From Dioscorea cayenensis subsp. rotundata (Eukaryota > Streptophyta > Magnoliopsida > Dioscoreales > Dioscoreaceae): a stretch of 64,000 nt of DNA. Where the stretch lies: assembly GCF_009730915.1 (NCBI RefSeq), contig NC_052475.1:17515430-17579429 (forward strand), in the 5' to 3' direction. Positions 45,841 to 58,760 of this stretch are shown one piece after another. The position numbers were made by a program, and so were the translations under genes. Below the pieces are notes generated by a model. The model was not told where the DNA came from, made no database searches, and saw only the letters and a list, made by a program, of their open reading frames with translations. The stretch's first letter is position 1. The number at the start of each line of letters is the position of its first letter.

Positions 45841-47590
45841 AATTTATTACGAAATTAAAAATAAAAGCCCAGGTTTTGGGACATCTTAGTTTGACCACAA
45901 ACGTGGCAGACACGCAGTGGATCAAGTGATGGGTCACTTTTATTGTATTTTTTAAATTAAAAAAAAAGCTAAAGAAATATAGATAAATAATAATTAATTT
46001 TTTCCCTTAATTAATTTTCCTTATTATTATTATTTTTAGTTTATATTCTACGGATCAGTCTTGGGACATTCACCTTTTCTCCAGCTACGGCTCAGGCGTG
46101 TTCTACGTCGCCTTCAAATGTTTTTTACGAAATTTTCACCGTCCGATCAAAATCGCCGCATGATGGACGGCTACAAATAATTCCATCAAGTACCATTTCT
46201 TGCAGGTAATCATCATAATAATCTCGGAATACCCGGCAACAAAAATTCGTTAAATAGATTAAACCCGTTAAAAAGGATATCGGGTTCGGGTTAGGGTTAA
46301 GTTGAAGCCCGAGACCCGAGTGTAACGCTTTGGGTTGCGCTGTGAGGAGAAGTGGGGGTCCACTGATTTGACCGCTTGGATATGCGTGTCTTTTTTGGAT
46401 TTCTTTAAGATTTTCCTCAGTGCCGTACGATTTCAATCCGACCAGTGAAATGGACGGCTGAGATGCCTCTCAATAAACGGACTTAAATCGCCTTCTCTTG
46501 AATCGGAATATCTTAACCTGGTCTGTGTTTTACGAGGTTATTATGGTCATTATCTTAGTTTCTGGTCTTTTTTATTTAAGTAAAATTACCAAAATGACAT
46601 TCCATGGGGACATCATTCCTTGGCCGCCTGGTGAGAATCGGAAGGTAGATTGAAATGACATGGATGCCCCTGCAGTATGAGCTGAGGAATGCGGGGTATT
46701 TTAGTCATTTAATACGTTTATTCTCCAGCTTTTGTACGCCGCCAATGAATGTCAGACCCTTCCCCGAACTTAGGTCTGCGCTGGATGCCTACGTGGAACA
46801 CGAAATGACAAAAACGACCTTCCACCATTAATGTGCATGAATGCTTAGAAGGGTAAACTAGTAAATCTAATTGGAGAGAAAACGTGCCCAAATGATTGGA
46901 AAGCAATCGGGACCGTACGTTAATTGGACGGTCAAGATGGATCTTTCCAAATAGGATCATAGTTGATTCGCGGATCGCACCGTCCAAAACAAGAAGCTGA
47001 TTTTTAAAAATAAATAAACAAACAATTGAAAAGTAATGCAGATAAATTTAATTTAAAAACTGGCATTATGCGCTCATTTTTAATAAATTTATGATTTATT
47101 CAAAACTACTGCCATTATTTCTTAGTCTGGCAATTTAAAAACAAAATTTACTATTATTTATTTTGATTTTATTGTATTTTGATTTTATTTTTAAAATCAA
47201 ATTGCCAGATGAGGGGTTATTAACAAACTAATTAATCCAATTATTAATTGGTATGTGGATAAATATAATATAATGTTTATATAAATTGATATAATGATTA
47301 AAACTATATGCACATATGTATCACTGGAAATTTTCAATTTATTAGAAAAAAATATTATTGGATAAACATAAAATATAAATTAACAATTTTTTTTAAAGAT
47401 TTTAGTGATAATTTAAAGATTTCTTGTTAAAACAAATTTATTCATTTATAACTATTGACAAAGTACTTACTGTTTTTATCCGAAAATGAGAATATCTCCC
47501 TCGATTAATTTTTTTGAGTTTTATTAGGGTAGTAATTTTTATTTTATTTTGTCTTATTCTATTTTATTCTATTTTTGTGTTAAAATTAGG
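45841..47590. other. upstream intergenic region of LEUNIG, no gene seen
   Basis: Open frames at 46125-46436 and 46718-46987 (minus) have no recognisable family. The stretch contains several CCGTCC/GGACGG words (about 46138, 46165, 46452, 46929, 46980) of a type recurrent in plant upstream regions. The remainder is AT-rich. Confidence 0.4.
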
Positions 47591-48230
47591 GTAGTTATTT
47601 GAGATACAAATTAAACATGTCTATGCATCAGGCCAAGCCAGGCTGGGTTGAGTCTATAATTACTAAAGTTATAGCTTACCCATGCCGGCCCAGGCCCAAT
47701 AATGCGGGTCTTAACTTTTACAAGAACCCGTCCATATTTGATGACCTTTAACGAAGGCCCGCCCAAATAGGTTTTTCATCAAATAATAAATAAGTTATAA
47801 AAAAATAACAATAATATTAATCTGTGAACATAACCAAATATTATTTTACAAAACACATTAAAATTAAAACACAAAATGCACAACTTTATTCAATCACAAA
47901 AACTAAAATTTAAACCATTATAATCAATGGAATTAACAATAAATATATATTATATAAGTATACACAAAAATAATTAATAAAAAATTAATGGCAATTCAAA
48001 CCATTATATATAGATGTATATACAAAACTTATTAATAAATATATTTTATAATTCAGGTCGGCCCAGGCTTTTTTACAATAAAACCAAATCCGACTCTATT
48101 TTAAAATAGGCTCTTTTTTTATCCAAGACTAGGTCATCGAGCATTATATATTTGTCAAATCTCTTTCATTTTTCGGGAGGACCTTTTAGCTTGGACAGGT
48201 TTAATGCAAATCAACCTTTGTAAAGAAAAG
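47591..48230. other. possible hAT-like non-autonomous element
   Basis: Subterminal GC-rich words ('ccggcccaggcccaa', 'ggcccgccc' on the left, 'gtcggcccaggc' on the right) bracket an AT-rich middle, a layout seen in plant hAT-type non-autonomous elements. I could not define exact termini or an 8-bp target duplication, so this is only suggestive. Confidence 0.25.
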
Positions 48231-50040
48231 TTCTTAAAAAAACCCAAGTCATTGATGATAATTTTTCTAATTATATTTTGGTAGTACATCCAACATTTTT
48301 AAAAAGTGAGGAATATATACAAATATAGGTTAATACCTCGATATACTTTACAGTGAGTTTTGAGATTAAATTTTAAATCATTCCTAAAATAAATATTTAC
48401 ACACGTGCCAATAGATAAAAATGGCGTTTGTGTTTTTGATTCACTAGATGATGTACAACCTCTTGATGGTGAATAATTAAATGAGTAAGAAAGAAGTTTG
48501 TGCACCACAATTTATACTCTCTATATTGTTTTTTTGCCAATTTTACGTAAGTTGTAAGTTTTCATGTCAGTCAATGTATGCAAACATTCTTAAGTGTTTA
48601 TATTTCCCTGTCATTTTCATTTTCATTTTCATTTTCATTTTCATTCTTATTCTAATATAGCACATGGAGCATGTTGTGCAAAACCAAAACACGTTGTTGA
48701 TTTAATTGAAAATGAAAAATTAAAAAAAAATTATAAAGATCATATTGATTTTTTATTTTATTTTTTATTAAAAAAAAATAAAAACCACCTGACTATTATA
48801 GATAAGGATGGGTGCAATGACAGAAAATTAATGGATAACAAAATGGAAACATAAAATTAGCCTATAATTATTTATAAAAAGTGAATAAATAACTTTAGAT
48901 GAACAATAAGGATAAATTCAGACACAAGGACAAAAAAAATAGTTTTCAAGTGTTGATACATGCAAAGAATTTAGGGTTCAACTGTTGTCTTGACATTCAT
49001 CTCTGTGTTTGATGAGATGCACATGAAGTTCAAACTGGTCTTGATGATATGCTCATGAAGTCAAACTCACGTTTAATAGTAAATACTGTTTCTTTTTTTA
49101 TAAATTGAAGACAAGTATTTTTTATTTTTTTATTGCATTGTATTTGAGAGGTCTTAAGTTTGAGACTCGAGACCTCTCAAATACAAGTAAGGTAGAAAAC
49201 CATTAGCCTATGTTTTGGTTCCTTAGTAAATGCCAATTCCCATAACATGTTCTTTATTTCCTTTTAAGCATTTTTTTTTCTACCTAGAAAAGTAAAAAAT
49301 AATTATTTATAACAGAGTAAACCAAACCAGGATTTTTTTTTTTTGTTAAATGATGTAAAATAACAAAATGGTTTTAACAGTTCTTTTTTTTTTTTGGGGT
49401 AAATTAAATTAAAAGATCATCTCTCCAAGCATTTTTGTGTAATGATAGTCTCTTTTCTTATAAAAGAGGACAGAGATTGGTGAGCCATGTCTTATTGTCT
49501 CAATGGCTTTTCAACCACCAAGAGAACACTATTAGTCAATTCCCACATCCCCAATGGAAATATCTTCATTGTAATGCATTGCATTGCATTCTTTTTTTAG
49601 TGGGACAATCAAAGGTTCAAAGCCTTTTCCCAATTTTGTAGTAGTACAATCATTCCTTTCCTTCTTTCTTGCTTGTATATTCTCCACTTTTTCTGTGTAC
49701 TCCATTTCTTGTACTACCACTAGTACAACCCATACAAAACTAATTATTTCTCAAATAATATACATATATACACACATCTTTGTCTTATTCAAGACCCACA
49801 AATTTTTGTCTAAAATAAAAAAGCAAAATAATCATATTCAGTCCAACAGATTATGAAGTTCATTTTATCCTTAATTTTCACTTATACATGTATGCAAATC
49901 ACATTACATAGAAATAATCACCTCCACTGCAATAAAATCAAACTTTCCAACTTCTTAAACTGAATCTCTCTTTTCTTGATTCAAATATATATATATACAC
50001 ACATAAATAATTTGAATGACAAAGCAACACATATGTATAA
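48231..50040. other. intergenic, no gene seen; (CATTTT)n microsatellite inside
   Basis: A hexanucleotide run of about five CATTTT units lies at 48612-48645. Short palindrome-like 'gagacctctcaaataca' elements lie near 49150-49190. No coding region is supported. The right part is the 3' flank of the gene ending at 50048. Confidence 0.4.
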
Positions 50041-50047
50041 GGTCTAA

Positions 50048-50598
50048 TTAAAGAGAGAAGCAGCCAGCATTTGTTCTAACAAAGTCCAAGATCTTGGGAG
50101 CTGTCTGAGAGGAGAAGGAAGCACGGCCGTCGGATCGTTGACGGATCGACGGCCGAGGGAGATTCTCTGGAACAATAGTCTCCAATGAATTGGCATGCCA
50201 TGGAGGGCACCTCCTTTGATCACTCCATTTTACCAATTTTTCTTTCACTGCCATTCCCATCACTGGCCGGCCGGGGTGATCAGTGTTCACGGCGGCGATG
50301 CTGTTGGCTTCACCGGCGAAGATGATAACGCCGGAGCTTATCACTGCACATGCCAAAGTTGCCATGCATCTTCTTCTTCTCCAGCTAATTTCATCCTTGT
50401 TTGTCTCCCTGCATGTTATCAAAACAATTAATAAGAAAAGAACTTCACTAATTATTAATTTGGTATGCATGTGAGAAAGAAATTAAGGACTTACCATGAA
50501 GAAGGAAGGGTGGTGGGTTTAGTGGCAGTGAGATGAAGGTGGTGGTTGTTGTTTGGACAAGTAGAAGGCTTGAGCATGGAGGTAATGGAGATGGTCAT
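50048..50598 (-). CDS. small probable chloroplast protein, CHLOROPLAST VESICULATION-like
   Basis: Two exons (50598-50495 and 50408-50048) join across an 86-bp GT-AG intron to give 154 aa. The start is the first ATG of a Thr/Ser/Pro/His-rich, acid-free N-terminus that fits a plastid transit peptide. A hydrophobic stretch (about residues 50-66) follows an Arg-rich RRRR. The conserved-looking C-terminal block (residues 95-122) includes KWSDQRRCPPW and SLETIVPENLPRPS. I associate this block with the plant CV family, whose Arabidopsis member is a stress- and senescence-induced protein that targets thylakoid and stroma components into vesicles for breakdown. That assignment is from memory of the motif and needs a database check. 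The gene structure itself is well supported by phase and splice sites. Confidence 0.75.
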
Positions 50599-51157
50599 TT
50601 TCTTTGATAGGTTTTGCTAGCTAGCTTATAGTGTGTTTTCCTTTTGTTTATAGATGATCAAACTATATCTATAAAGAGAAATATATATATATATATATAT
50701 TAATAAATATTTTATATATAAATAGAGAAAAGAGAAAACATGAACCCTTAAACAATGGAGTTTAATTCTCTGACTATTGCTTGCCGTCTAGAATGACTAG
50801 TAACGTGAGGTTATTAACTAACACGTTGGGCCTGGAAGAGCTTTCATGGAGGAGAGATATTTGTGGGGCTTATGAAGTTTGATCAAGTTAAGGCCGTTGA
50901 TTCTTAAACTGATGGTGGTGATTGTAGTGATGGGTGGAAAAGTAAAAGCCAAGTCGGTTTTTTGATCTTTGTGGACACATGCAGTCATGCACTGTTTTTT
51001 CTTGATTTGGTTTTGTTTTGTTAGGTTAGGAAGGAATGTGAATAATGCTTGTGTGACTAGTGGCCAATCTGGTTGCTTTCAGTTGTATAAAAAAGACTTT
51101 TGGGTTTAGACTTCTCATTGTTTTGGAAAAAAGTAGAAAAAACATATATATGTTAAT

Positions 51158-51194
<37 letters not shown>

Positions 51195-51250
51195 TTAAAA
51201 CATGGTTTACACCAGGAAAGAGAGTAACATGACAATTAACAAAGCATATA
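50599..51250. other. upstream region of the 50-kb gene, with (TA)n tracts
   Basis: The minus-strand promoter region contains TA runs at about 50683-50701 and 51163-51190. No gene is present. Confidence 0.4.
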
Positions 51251-51279
51251 AGGTAAAAGATACAAAGAAAAGAGTCAAT

Positions 51280-53631
51280 TAAGTGTGGAGACAACTACAT
51301 ATAGGATTACGAGTTGAGATAGAGCAATACAACCCCAGAAGAAAGGTGAGCGGTATCATCTCTTAAGATGACTCCAAAACATCACGCAAATCTAATTAAT
51401 GCTTGGCAAGATTATAAATTCTCCTAAATCACTCTCATTGCTTCCTTTAGGACCTTAGAAAGTCGAGGCTTTTTTTAACAATGTTGAGTGACTCCTCCAA
51501 TTTTAGTTTCTTTGCTTCAGGGGTTACAAACACTAAAAAAATGAACATATGAATGACTTTGATTATGAGCATAATCAATAGGCACCATTAAGTTTAAAGA
51601 TCAAATTATTTCTTTCCATCAAGATATTCCAAATAATTGTGTGTAAGAATACTCTGGGTGTCTCTATACAAGGTCTATAGGTCACAGCCCTCCAGACTCT
51701 TTCCACAAATTCCTAGAGGAAGTAGAAACATTTATTGTCATGAATATGTGACTGAAGAAGTGCCAAATGCGTGCTACAAAAGGTAACCTAAAAACATGTG
51801 ATCAACTGATTTACTAGCTTCATGGTAGAGCACACAAGTGGCAATTGGAAGTTTGTTACATCGCCCTGGCTATAAGGTTTTTCAAGCGTGAGAATCTTAT
51901 TATCAAACACTAATCAAAGAAAAATATTGATTTTTTAGCGAAAGTGGCCCTTCCAAATGAGAGGAGGTAGTTGAGCAATAACGCCTACCATCATTTAAGA
52001 ACCGATACGACTTAACAGTACCACTAGGGGTGAAGTTCCACCATTTGATGTCCCTGTTGTTGAGAGAGGGTGAAGAATTCCTAGAAAGTAAATCCAAGAG
52101 AGAGGCGAACTCTCTTAAAGTGGCCATCTAATTTGAGGAGACCTTGAATAAATCCAGCCAAATGTCCTTTGGTGCATAACCATTAAACTAATGGTTGAAC
52201 CAAAAGAGAATAGATTATCCATCCCTAATGAAGGGGGAGATTCATGCTTTAAAGTGGAGACAACCAAGAAGTCCATTCCAAAAAAATGATCTTTTGAAAA
52301 GCTGACGATGGTGCAAGTTTTAGTTTGGTTAATCGAAAATAATTAAACTAGATAACTCTAGATCCACACTAGCTAGGACCATATGTAATTTTCCATCACC
52401 ATTTTCCAATAAGGGCATTATTGAAATCAACAAGGTTTAAGATCCCCCAACCTCTTGTTCACAAAATTTGCATAAGCGTTTCCAGTTAACACCCTAGCTT
52501 ATCAATTTTAGCTCTCTCTAGAGGAAGTCTATTTTAATACAATCTATAGATTTTACTATCTAGTTAGGCAGTGATGGACATTCAATATGTTAGAATTAAA
52601 GGAGGAGAGAACTGAATTTACCAAGGTGAGTCTCTCTCCAAGGAGAGGAGTTTGGATTTCCAAGTGAAGAGTCTACATCTAATCTCATGGATAAGTTTCC
52701 CCCGATCCTAACAACTGGGATGTTTGTCAGAGATTAGTATACCAAGATAAGTTAGGAGAAGGAAGCCCATTGAGCAGTTAAGGGCCCTACTGCGTGAGTA
52801 CTCAAGGGGTTGTCCAAGATAAGTTAGACTTCTTATCTCATATAAAACAATGAATTAAAAAAAAGAAAAGAAATTATAGCATTGACATTACAGGAGAAGA
52901 CCATGCGTTAAGCATGCTAAGAGACATATAATTTTATGAAGAGACTTCCAAGAAGTCCATTCCAAAAAAATGATCTTTTGAAAAGCTGACGATGGTGCAA
53001 GTTTTAGTTTGGTTAATCGAAAATAATTAAACTAGATAACTCTAGATCCACACTAGCTTGGATCAGATGTAATTTTCCATCACCATTTTCCAATGAGGGC
53101 ATTATTGAAATCAACAAGGTTTAAGATCCCCCAACCTCTTGTTCACAAAATTTGCATAAGCGTTTCCAGTTAACACCATAGCTTATCAATTTTAGCCCTC
53201 TCTAGAGGAAGTCTATTTTAATACAATCTATAGATTTTACTATCTAGTTAGGCAGTGATGAACATTTAATATGTTAGAATTAAAGGAGGAGAGAACTGAA
53301 TTTACCAAAGTGAGTCTCCCTCCAAGGAGAGGAGTTTGGATTTCCGAGTGAAGAGTCTACATCTATTCTCATGGATAAGTTTCCCCCAATCCTAACAACT
53401 GGGATGTTTGTCAGAGATTAGTATACCAAGATAAGTTAGGAGAATGAGGCCCATTGAGCAGTTAAGGGCCCTACTGCGTGAGTACTCAAGGGGTTGTCCA
53501 AGATAAGTTAGACTTCTTATCTCATATAAAACAATGAATTAAAAAAAAAAAAGAAGAAATTATAGCATTGACATTACAGAATAAGACCATGAGTTAAGCA
53601 TGCTAAGAGACATATAATTTTATGAAACATT
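51280..53631 (-). mobile_element. decayed LINE, ORF2 C-terminal part with internal tandem duplication
   Basis: On the minus strand, broken frames read a typical plant LINE RT tail. At about 52500-52720 this is GKLIHEIRCRL then KSKLLSL (an RT thumb-like region). At 51903-52127 it is TVKSYRFLNDG then EGPLSLKNQYFSL, which is the zinc-binding RT-associated domain, followed by LEKPYSQGDVTNFQLPL at about 51840-51890. Stops are frequent. The segment 52264-52947 is repeated directly at 52948-53631. No poly(A) tail or target duplication is resolved. Confidence 0.7.
52264..53631. repeat. 684-bp tandem duplication inside the LINE remnant
   Basis: Two adjacent copies, 52264-52947 and 52948-53631, are nearly identical. 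By eye there are only about 15-20 single-base differences, plus length changes in an A-run. The duplication is therefore younger than the decay of the LINE. Confidence 0.92.
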
Positions 53632-55500
53632 ATTAAAATAATCGGATTGAAGAGTACGAATTCGATTATAGTTTATAAATAGCGATAATAAATTATTTAA
53701 GGTGATGACCAAACATATAAAATTAATCTAGAGAATTAGAAATATGAAAGATAATGATATAACATATATGACAAGTCTATGATTAATTTATCTATAATTC
53801 TTTTAAAATTATGCATTAGAACATTCCTAAAACGAGGGGTTGACTGGTGAATAATATAAATGACAGTTGGTTTTAGTATATTAATTTTTCATTGTTTTTA
53901 TTATAAATTCCAATTAATTATGTTGAAGTGTTTTCAAGAGGAGTTGCTACAGGCTACACAAAATTCTTACATTGAGTCAATAACTTATTGAAATATAAAA
54001 TACAAATAAAATTTCAAAAGAATGCTTATTTTGAAAGCTGCATAAAATAACCAATCCTTTATTGCTTGTCAATGATAGGTGCTTATGAATAAATAATAAA
54101 CTTCCAAATGTCATAAGATGGTTATTACAATTTTGCTAGATTAATCTCATTATTAGTTTCCTTTCCTCTGTTGCCTTAAAAAGGGGAAGCAAAAAACTTA
54201 TTTTTGAATGATGAGCATGGAGATGATATACTAAAGATTAGCTCTTAAACAAAGCATTAAAGATAAAATCACAGTATTATCTTGATTTTGGTGCAAAGTA
54301 TTATCTTAAGTAATATTCTTAACATTCAACATATAAAGTGTTCATCTTCAAAACTTCAAATTCATCAGAGTTTGACTAGAATCTGTTTTGCTAAGGAAGA
54401 ACACACATTTGAGTTTGGCCAGAGTCTGTGCCTTTCCTTTGCCTATGTTTGTTATCAAGGATAAGATCAATAACTACAAACAGAACTATAAAATCCGAAG
54501 ACTATAATTTAAGAACACAAGCATGTGGGAATATTTTCAATCCTCCAGTCCAAAGATTTTGGATTTTGGTCTGCCTATTTTATCTCAAAAGATGCAAACA
54601 TCCACCATATTCTCAGGCCTAGTTTCTTTGTTAGGAAATTGAAATGCTGCCACTAGTTTGTGTCCCTTCTCATGTATGCAAACTAGTGTCCCTAGCATGT
54701 AATAAAATTTCGAAAGGTTTTAGAGTTGTAGTGGTTTATTTGCTTGTGTAGTACTTCATATGACAATATGAATGTCATGTCATGATGCCATGTAACTTAT
54801 GGCTCCAATGCTTCCACATTGATTTAGATCTACGTTCTTCCTTGCTTATCTTTCAAGTCAGGCAATATTTCTAGTACTATTCAATTGTTATAATTTCAAT
54901 TTTTCAAACTACAATTAATTCATTCCGGACTTAACTTAAAAAACCAAATAAAAACCGAAGAAGTTCTTTAAAAATCAAATGCCTGGGTAAGCTACTTACC
55001 AGTACCAGCAGCGCACTGCATCATCATGCACGGATGCACCAACCTCTGAGAATGAATACAGAGACTCAGTACATACTATTTAAAAAGAAAAATGGCATGT
55101 AAATGGTGAAAATTAAAAGAATTCTACAAACATACCAAACAATTTGAATTAAAGAAAGTTCAGCGACAAGCACTAAACTTTCAATCTCGCAGCTAGCTGC
55201 AGGCCTGACCTTTTTTACAGTTTCCTCCGCTACCCATTGGACCAACAACTTCAGTAGAGTCAGTAAAATCATCCACTGAGCTACATGACTGGACCAGTGG
55301 ACCACTCTAATTATTAAGTTTAGTACCTCAATCAACAATCAAAAAGTTAAAATTGTTTTTTTAACTTTTTATCTGGCAATTATTAAAATGTCACAATTCA
55401 TGAATGATGAACCTAGATTCATAAATATTTGATAATGTGTTTCTTAATTAATGCACAAAAAGTCAAATAATGCAACACAATCATCGGAAAAACGGCAATA
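53632..55500. other. intergenic, no gene seen
   Basis: AT-rich sequence with short unsupported frames, including 55066-55338 (minus), which has no recognisable domain. Confidence 0.4.
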
Positions 55501-55559
55501 TATACGAGTAAAATCACTTACAATCGTCAGCGGATCGCAGCCGTCCACGTTATCTCTAT

Positions 55560-55569
55560 GCCACGTGGC
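55560..55569. promoter_or_regulatory. palindromic G-box upstream of the LRR-RLK
   Basis: GCCACGTGGC, a perfect 10-bp palindrome with a CACGTG core, lies 177 bp before the start codon. G-boxes bind bZIP and bHLH factors. It may drive light or ABA/stress control, but this is inferred only. Confidence 0.45.
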
Positions 55570-55745
55570 ATTCCATCATATGGTCACAGGCTGGCTCACA
55601 CTCCAACAACGACTCATCGAGACCTGCAAACAAAAAGCTCACTTCCCTCGTGACTTCCCTTCCCTCGTTGTCCCTCAATGCTTTCTCCCTCTCCTGCTCT
55701 TCCCAAACCGAGTCACTGAGTCATCCAGCCGAGCTGAACTCGGCG

Positions 55746-58440
55746 ATGGCTCACACTCTCTTATCAACACTAGTGTTCCTTGTCCTTATCCGAGTCAGCT
55801 CAGCCGAGCTGGCTCGGGACCGCGCCGCGCTTCAAGACTTCATCGCCAAGACACCGCACGAGGGCCGTCTCCGATGGAACTCAACGGTGCCCACGTGCGA
55901 ATGGACGGGGGTCACGTGCGACGCTAACGGCTCTTCCGTCATTGCTCTCCGTCTCCCCGGCGTCGGTCTCGTCGGCGTCCTCCCGGCCGGGACCTTAGCA
56001 CGTCTCTCCTCCCTCCGTGTCCTCTCCCTCCGCGCTAATCGTCTCTCTGGCGCTCTTCCCGATGACTTCTCCTCACTCGTCTCGCTCCGCCACTTGTACT
56101 TGCAGGAAAATCTCCTCTCCGGCGAGTTCCCCGCAGTGATACCCAAGCTTGTGGGACTCACCCGGCTGGATCTCTCCGGCAATGGCTTCTCCGGCCAGAT
56201 TCCGTTCGCCGTAAACAATCTCACCCAGCTCACTGGCCTGTTCCTTGAACGTAATCGCTTCTCCGGCACCCTTCCCAATATCGCGATTCAAACCTTAAAC
56301 GCTTTCAACGTCTCTTATAACCATCTCAACGGATCCATTCCCGAAACCCTAGCGGACTTCCCGGCGTCCTCCTTCACCGGAAACATACAACTCTGCGGCG
56401 GCCCATTGCAGCCCTGCGAGCGCCCTTTCTTCCAATCTCCATCGCCGGCTCCAACTGCTACTAGAACGAGATCATTCAGCAGCCGGAAGCTATCCACGGC
56501 GGCAATCATAGTCATCGCGACAGCTTCAGCGGCAGTGGTGTCCGCTCTACTACTGATGATGATCTGGTGCGCGATGAGGAGGAGGGAGGAGAAGGGGAAG
56601 CCACCGAAAGCGCCGGAGAGTGTGGTTGCGAGGGGAGTGGACCCGATGGGGACGGCATCGTCGTCATCGAAGGATATGGGAAGTGGGGTGGGGGAAGCGG
56701 ATCGGAACCGGTTAGTGTTCGTCGGAGAAGGAGGGGGGTATAGCTTCGATCTGGAGGATCTCCTCCGGGCGTCGGCGGAGGTGCTCGGAAAGGGGAGCGT
56801 GGGGACGTCATACAAGGCTGTGCTGGAGGAGGGGACGACAGTGGTGGTGAAGAGGCTCAAGGACGTGGCGGCGAGCCGGAAAGAGTTCGAGGGACACGTG
56901 GAGGCCTTAGGGAGGGTGGCGGTTCACGCCAACGTACTACCCCTCCGAGCATACTACTACTCCAAAGATGAGAAGCTCGTCGTCTACGACCACCTCCCCG
57001 CCGGTTGCCTCGCCGGCGTCATCCACGGTCAGTGAGTCCCATTTCTCCTAATTCATTATTATTTGAAAAGCCACTGGAATTTGCAGAAAACTCCCTTGTT
57101 TTTTTTTTTTGGGGGATAATAAAAAAGGACTCCCGGGGTATTTGCTATTTAGGATTTAGTCCCTGGAAAGTGGAAACGCGGCATTAAGTTTGAATTTTAG
57201 TTATGGTATCCCACTGGCATGTCTCTGACGTTGTTGCCTTCTTGTCCTGGTACTTGAATTTGTTTTGCTTAATTGTCAACGTTGGCCGCCTCTGGGAATT
57301 ACTTTATTGTTAATTAATCAATGCTTAACTAGTTTAACTAAGCCTTCCTGTTTTACTAACCTGCATTCAATCTTTAGCTTGAGTTTCATTGCTTACATTT
57401 GTTTCAGTAGTGAAATGTGATGATTAACCAACCCTTTTGATAACATGCTATGCTGCTAATCTTTAGATAACATGCCTTAACATTTGTTTCAGCGGTGATG
57501 TGTGTATTTTACATTATTACTACACTGTTAATTAACCAACGGTAAGGTTGTTTAATCTTAAGACATTTTGGATAAGACTGTTAGATTATGATTGTCTATG
57601 AATAATTGTCTGGTTTAGCATGGCACATGTGATTAAGACGCATTGTCATTTTGTCATTAGTGATGTGCATTGATATGGATATGTAATCTAATGCCATGTC
57701 GGTTCATTGACTGCAATGCACCATCAGTATCTTAAGAAAAGTTTAATGTATGCAAGTTGCAGAAATAATTAGTGGATAAAATGCCTGTTTCATTGTGTGG
57801 TTTTAATCTGTCAGGGACTAGAGGCTCTGGCCGGACGCCGCTGGATTGGGACGGACGGCTGCAGGTGGCCTTGGCTGTAGGTCGTGGACTATCTCACCTC
57901 CACAACTCAGCCAAGATCCCCCATGGCAACATCAAGGCCAACAACATCCTCCTCCGTGACAACCCTTCATCCGCCGTCCTCTCTGACTTCGGTCTCACCC
58001 CACTCTTTAGCTCTGCGGCGCCACCTCCTACCCGTGTTGCCGGATACCGTGCGCCAGAAGTGATTGAGACTCGTCGAGCTACGTTCAAGTCTGATGTGTA
58101 CAGCTACGGTGTGTTGCTGTTGGAGCTCCTGACGGGGCGGGCACCAAACCAGACAACAATTGGGTCCGAAGAAGGCATTGATTTGCCACGGTGGGTGCAG
58201 TCTGTGGTGCGGGAGGAATGGACGGCTGAGGTGTTTGATGCAGAGCTAATGCGGTCTCCCGGTGTTGAGGAAGAGATGGTGCAACTGCTCCAGATTGCAA
58301 TGGCTTGCGTTGCCACCATGCCAGAGTCCCGGCCGGAGATCGGTGAGGTGGTGAAGATGATCGAAGAGATTGTCAGCCGATCAGAGCCAACGCCGCCATC
58401 TGATGATCAAGAGGTTACCGAAGGAGTCAGCTTGAGCTGA
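55746..58440 (+). CDS. LRR receptor-like kinase, subfamily III (At2g26730-like), probable pseudokinase
   Basis: Two exons (55746-57027 and 57815-58440) with a 787-bp GT-AG intron give 635 aa. The start is placed at [14 protein letters not shown], a good signal peptide; an in-frame upstream ATG at 55650 would bury it. Layout: signal peptide 1-20; LRR N-cap with CEWTGVTC at 51-58; about five LRRs to residue 200; a Pro/Ser-rich juxtamembrane segment; TM helix 252-275; basic stop-transfer RRRE; kinase domain from about 330. The glycine loop is GKGSVGTS and the ATP-site Lys is K369 (VVVKRL). The catalytic loop reads H464-G-N in place of HRD, so the catalytic Asp is missing, while DFG (485-487) is kept. 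This is typical of the plasma-membrane LRR-III group, thought to signal through partners. The intron splits the kinase at IHG/TRG. Exon 1 is strongly GC-rich. Confidence 0.95.
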
Positions 58441-58760
58441 AGGTTACTGATGGGGGAAGGGAATAGTTTAGATTCAAATTGTGCATTATGTTATTTATTT
58501 AGTAGTGGCAGTTTTTTTTTTTCTTTTTCCCTTTTTTTTGTCACGATCTGATTTAATTTGGGGGTGGGCAATTGGCAGAGGGGCTTGACGTCCATGTATT
58601 CAATCGCTTATTGGAAATCAATTTATCAAGTGTTTGCAATATTTTGTTTCTGAATATGTATGTTCTTCAATCAAACATCTCATATTATATCCATGATACA
58701 ATTGAGCCGCTACTTTACAGAAATGATGATTTTTTGTCAGCTAATTAACTGTATAATATT
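58441..58760 (+). other. 3' UTR region of the LRR-RLK
   Basis: T-rich sequence after the stop codon at 58440, with no further coding potential. The polyadenylation site is not identified. Confidence 0.4.

Noticed and set aside
55650-55745. Upstream in-frame ATG of the LRR-RLK adding 32 residues
   Set aside because: It would place a Ser-rich stretch ahead of a clear signal peptide; the Met at 55746 fits secreted receptor architecture.
55832-56860. Minus-strand frames opposite LRR-RLK exon 1, up to 181 codons
   Set aside because: They arise from the high GC and codon bias of the sense gene and have no domain or splice context.
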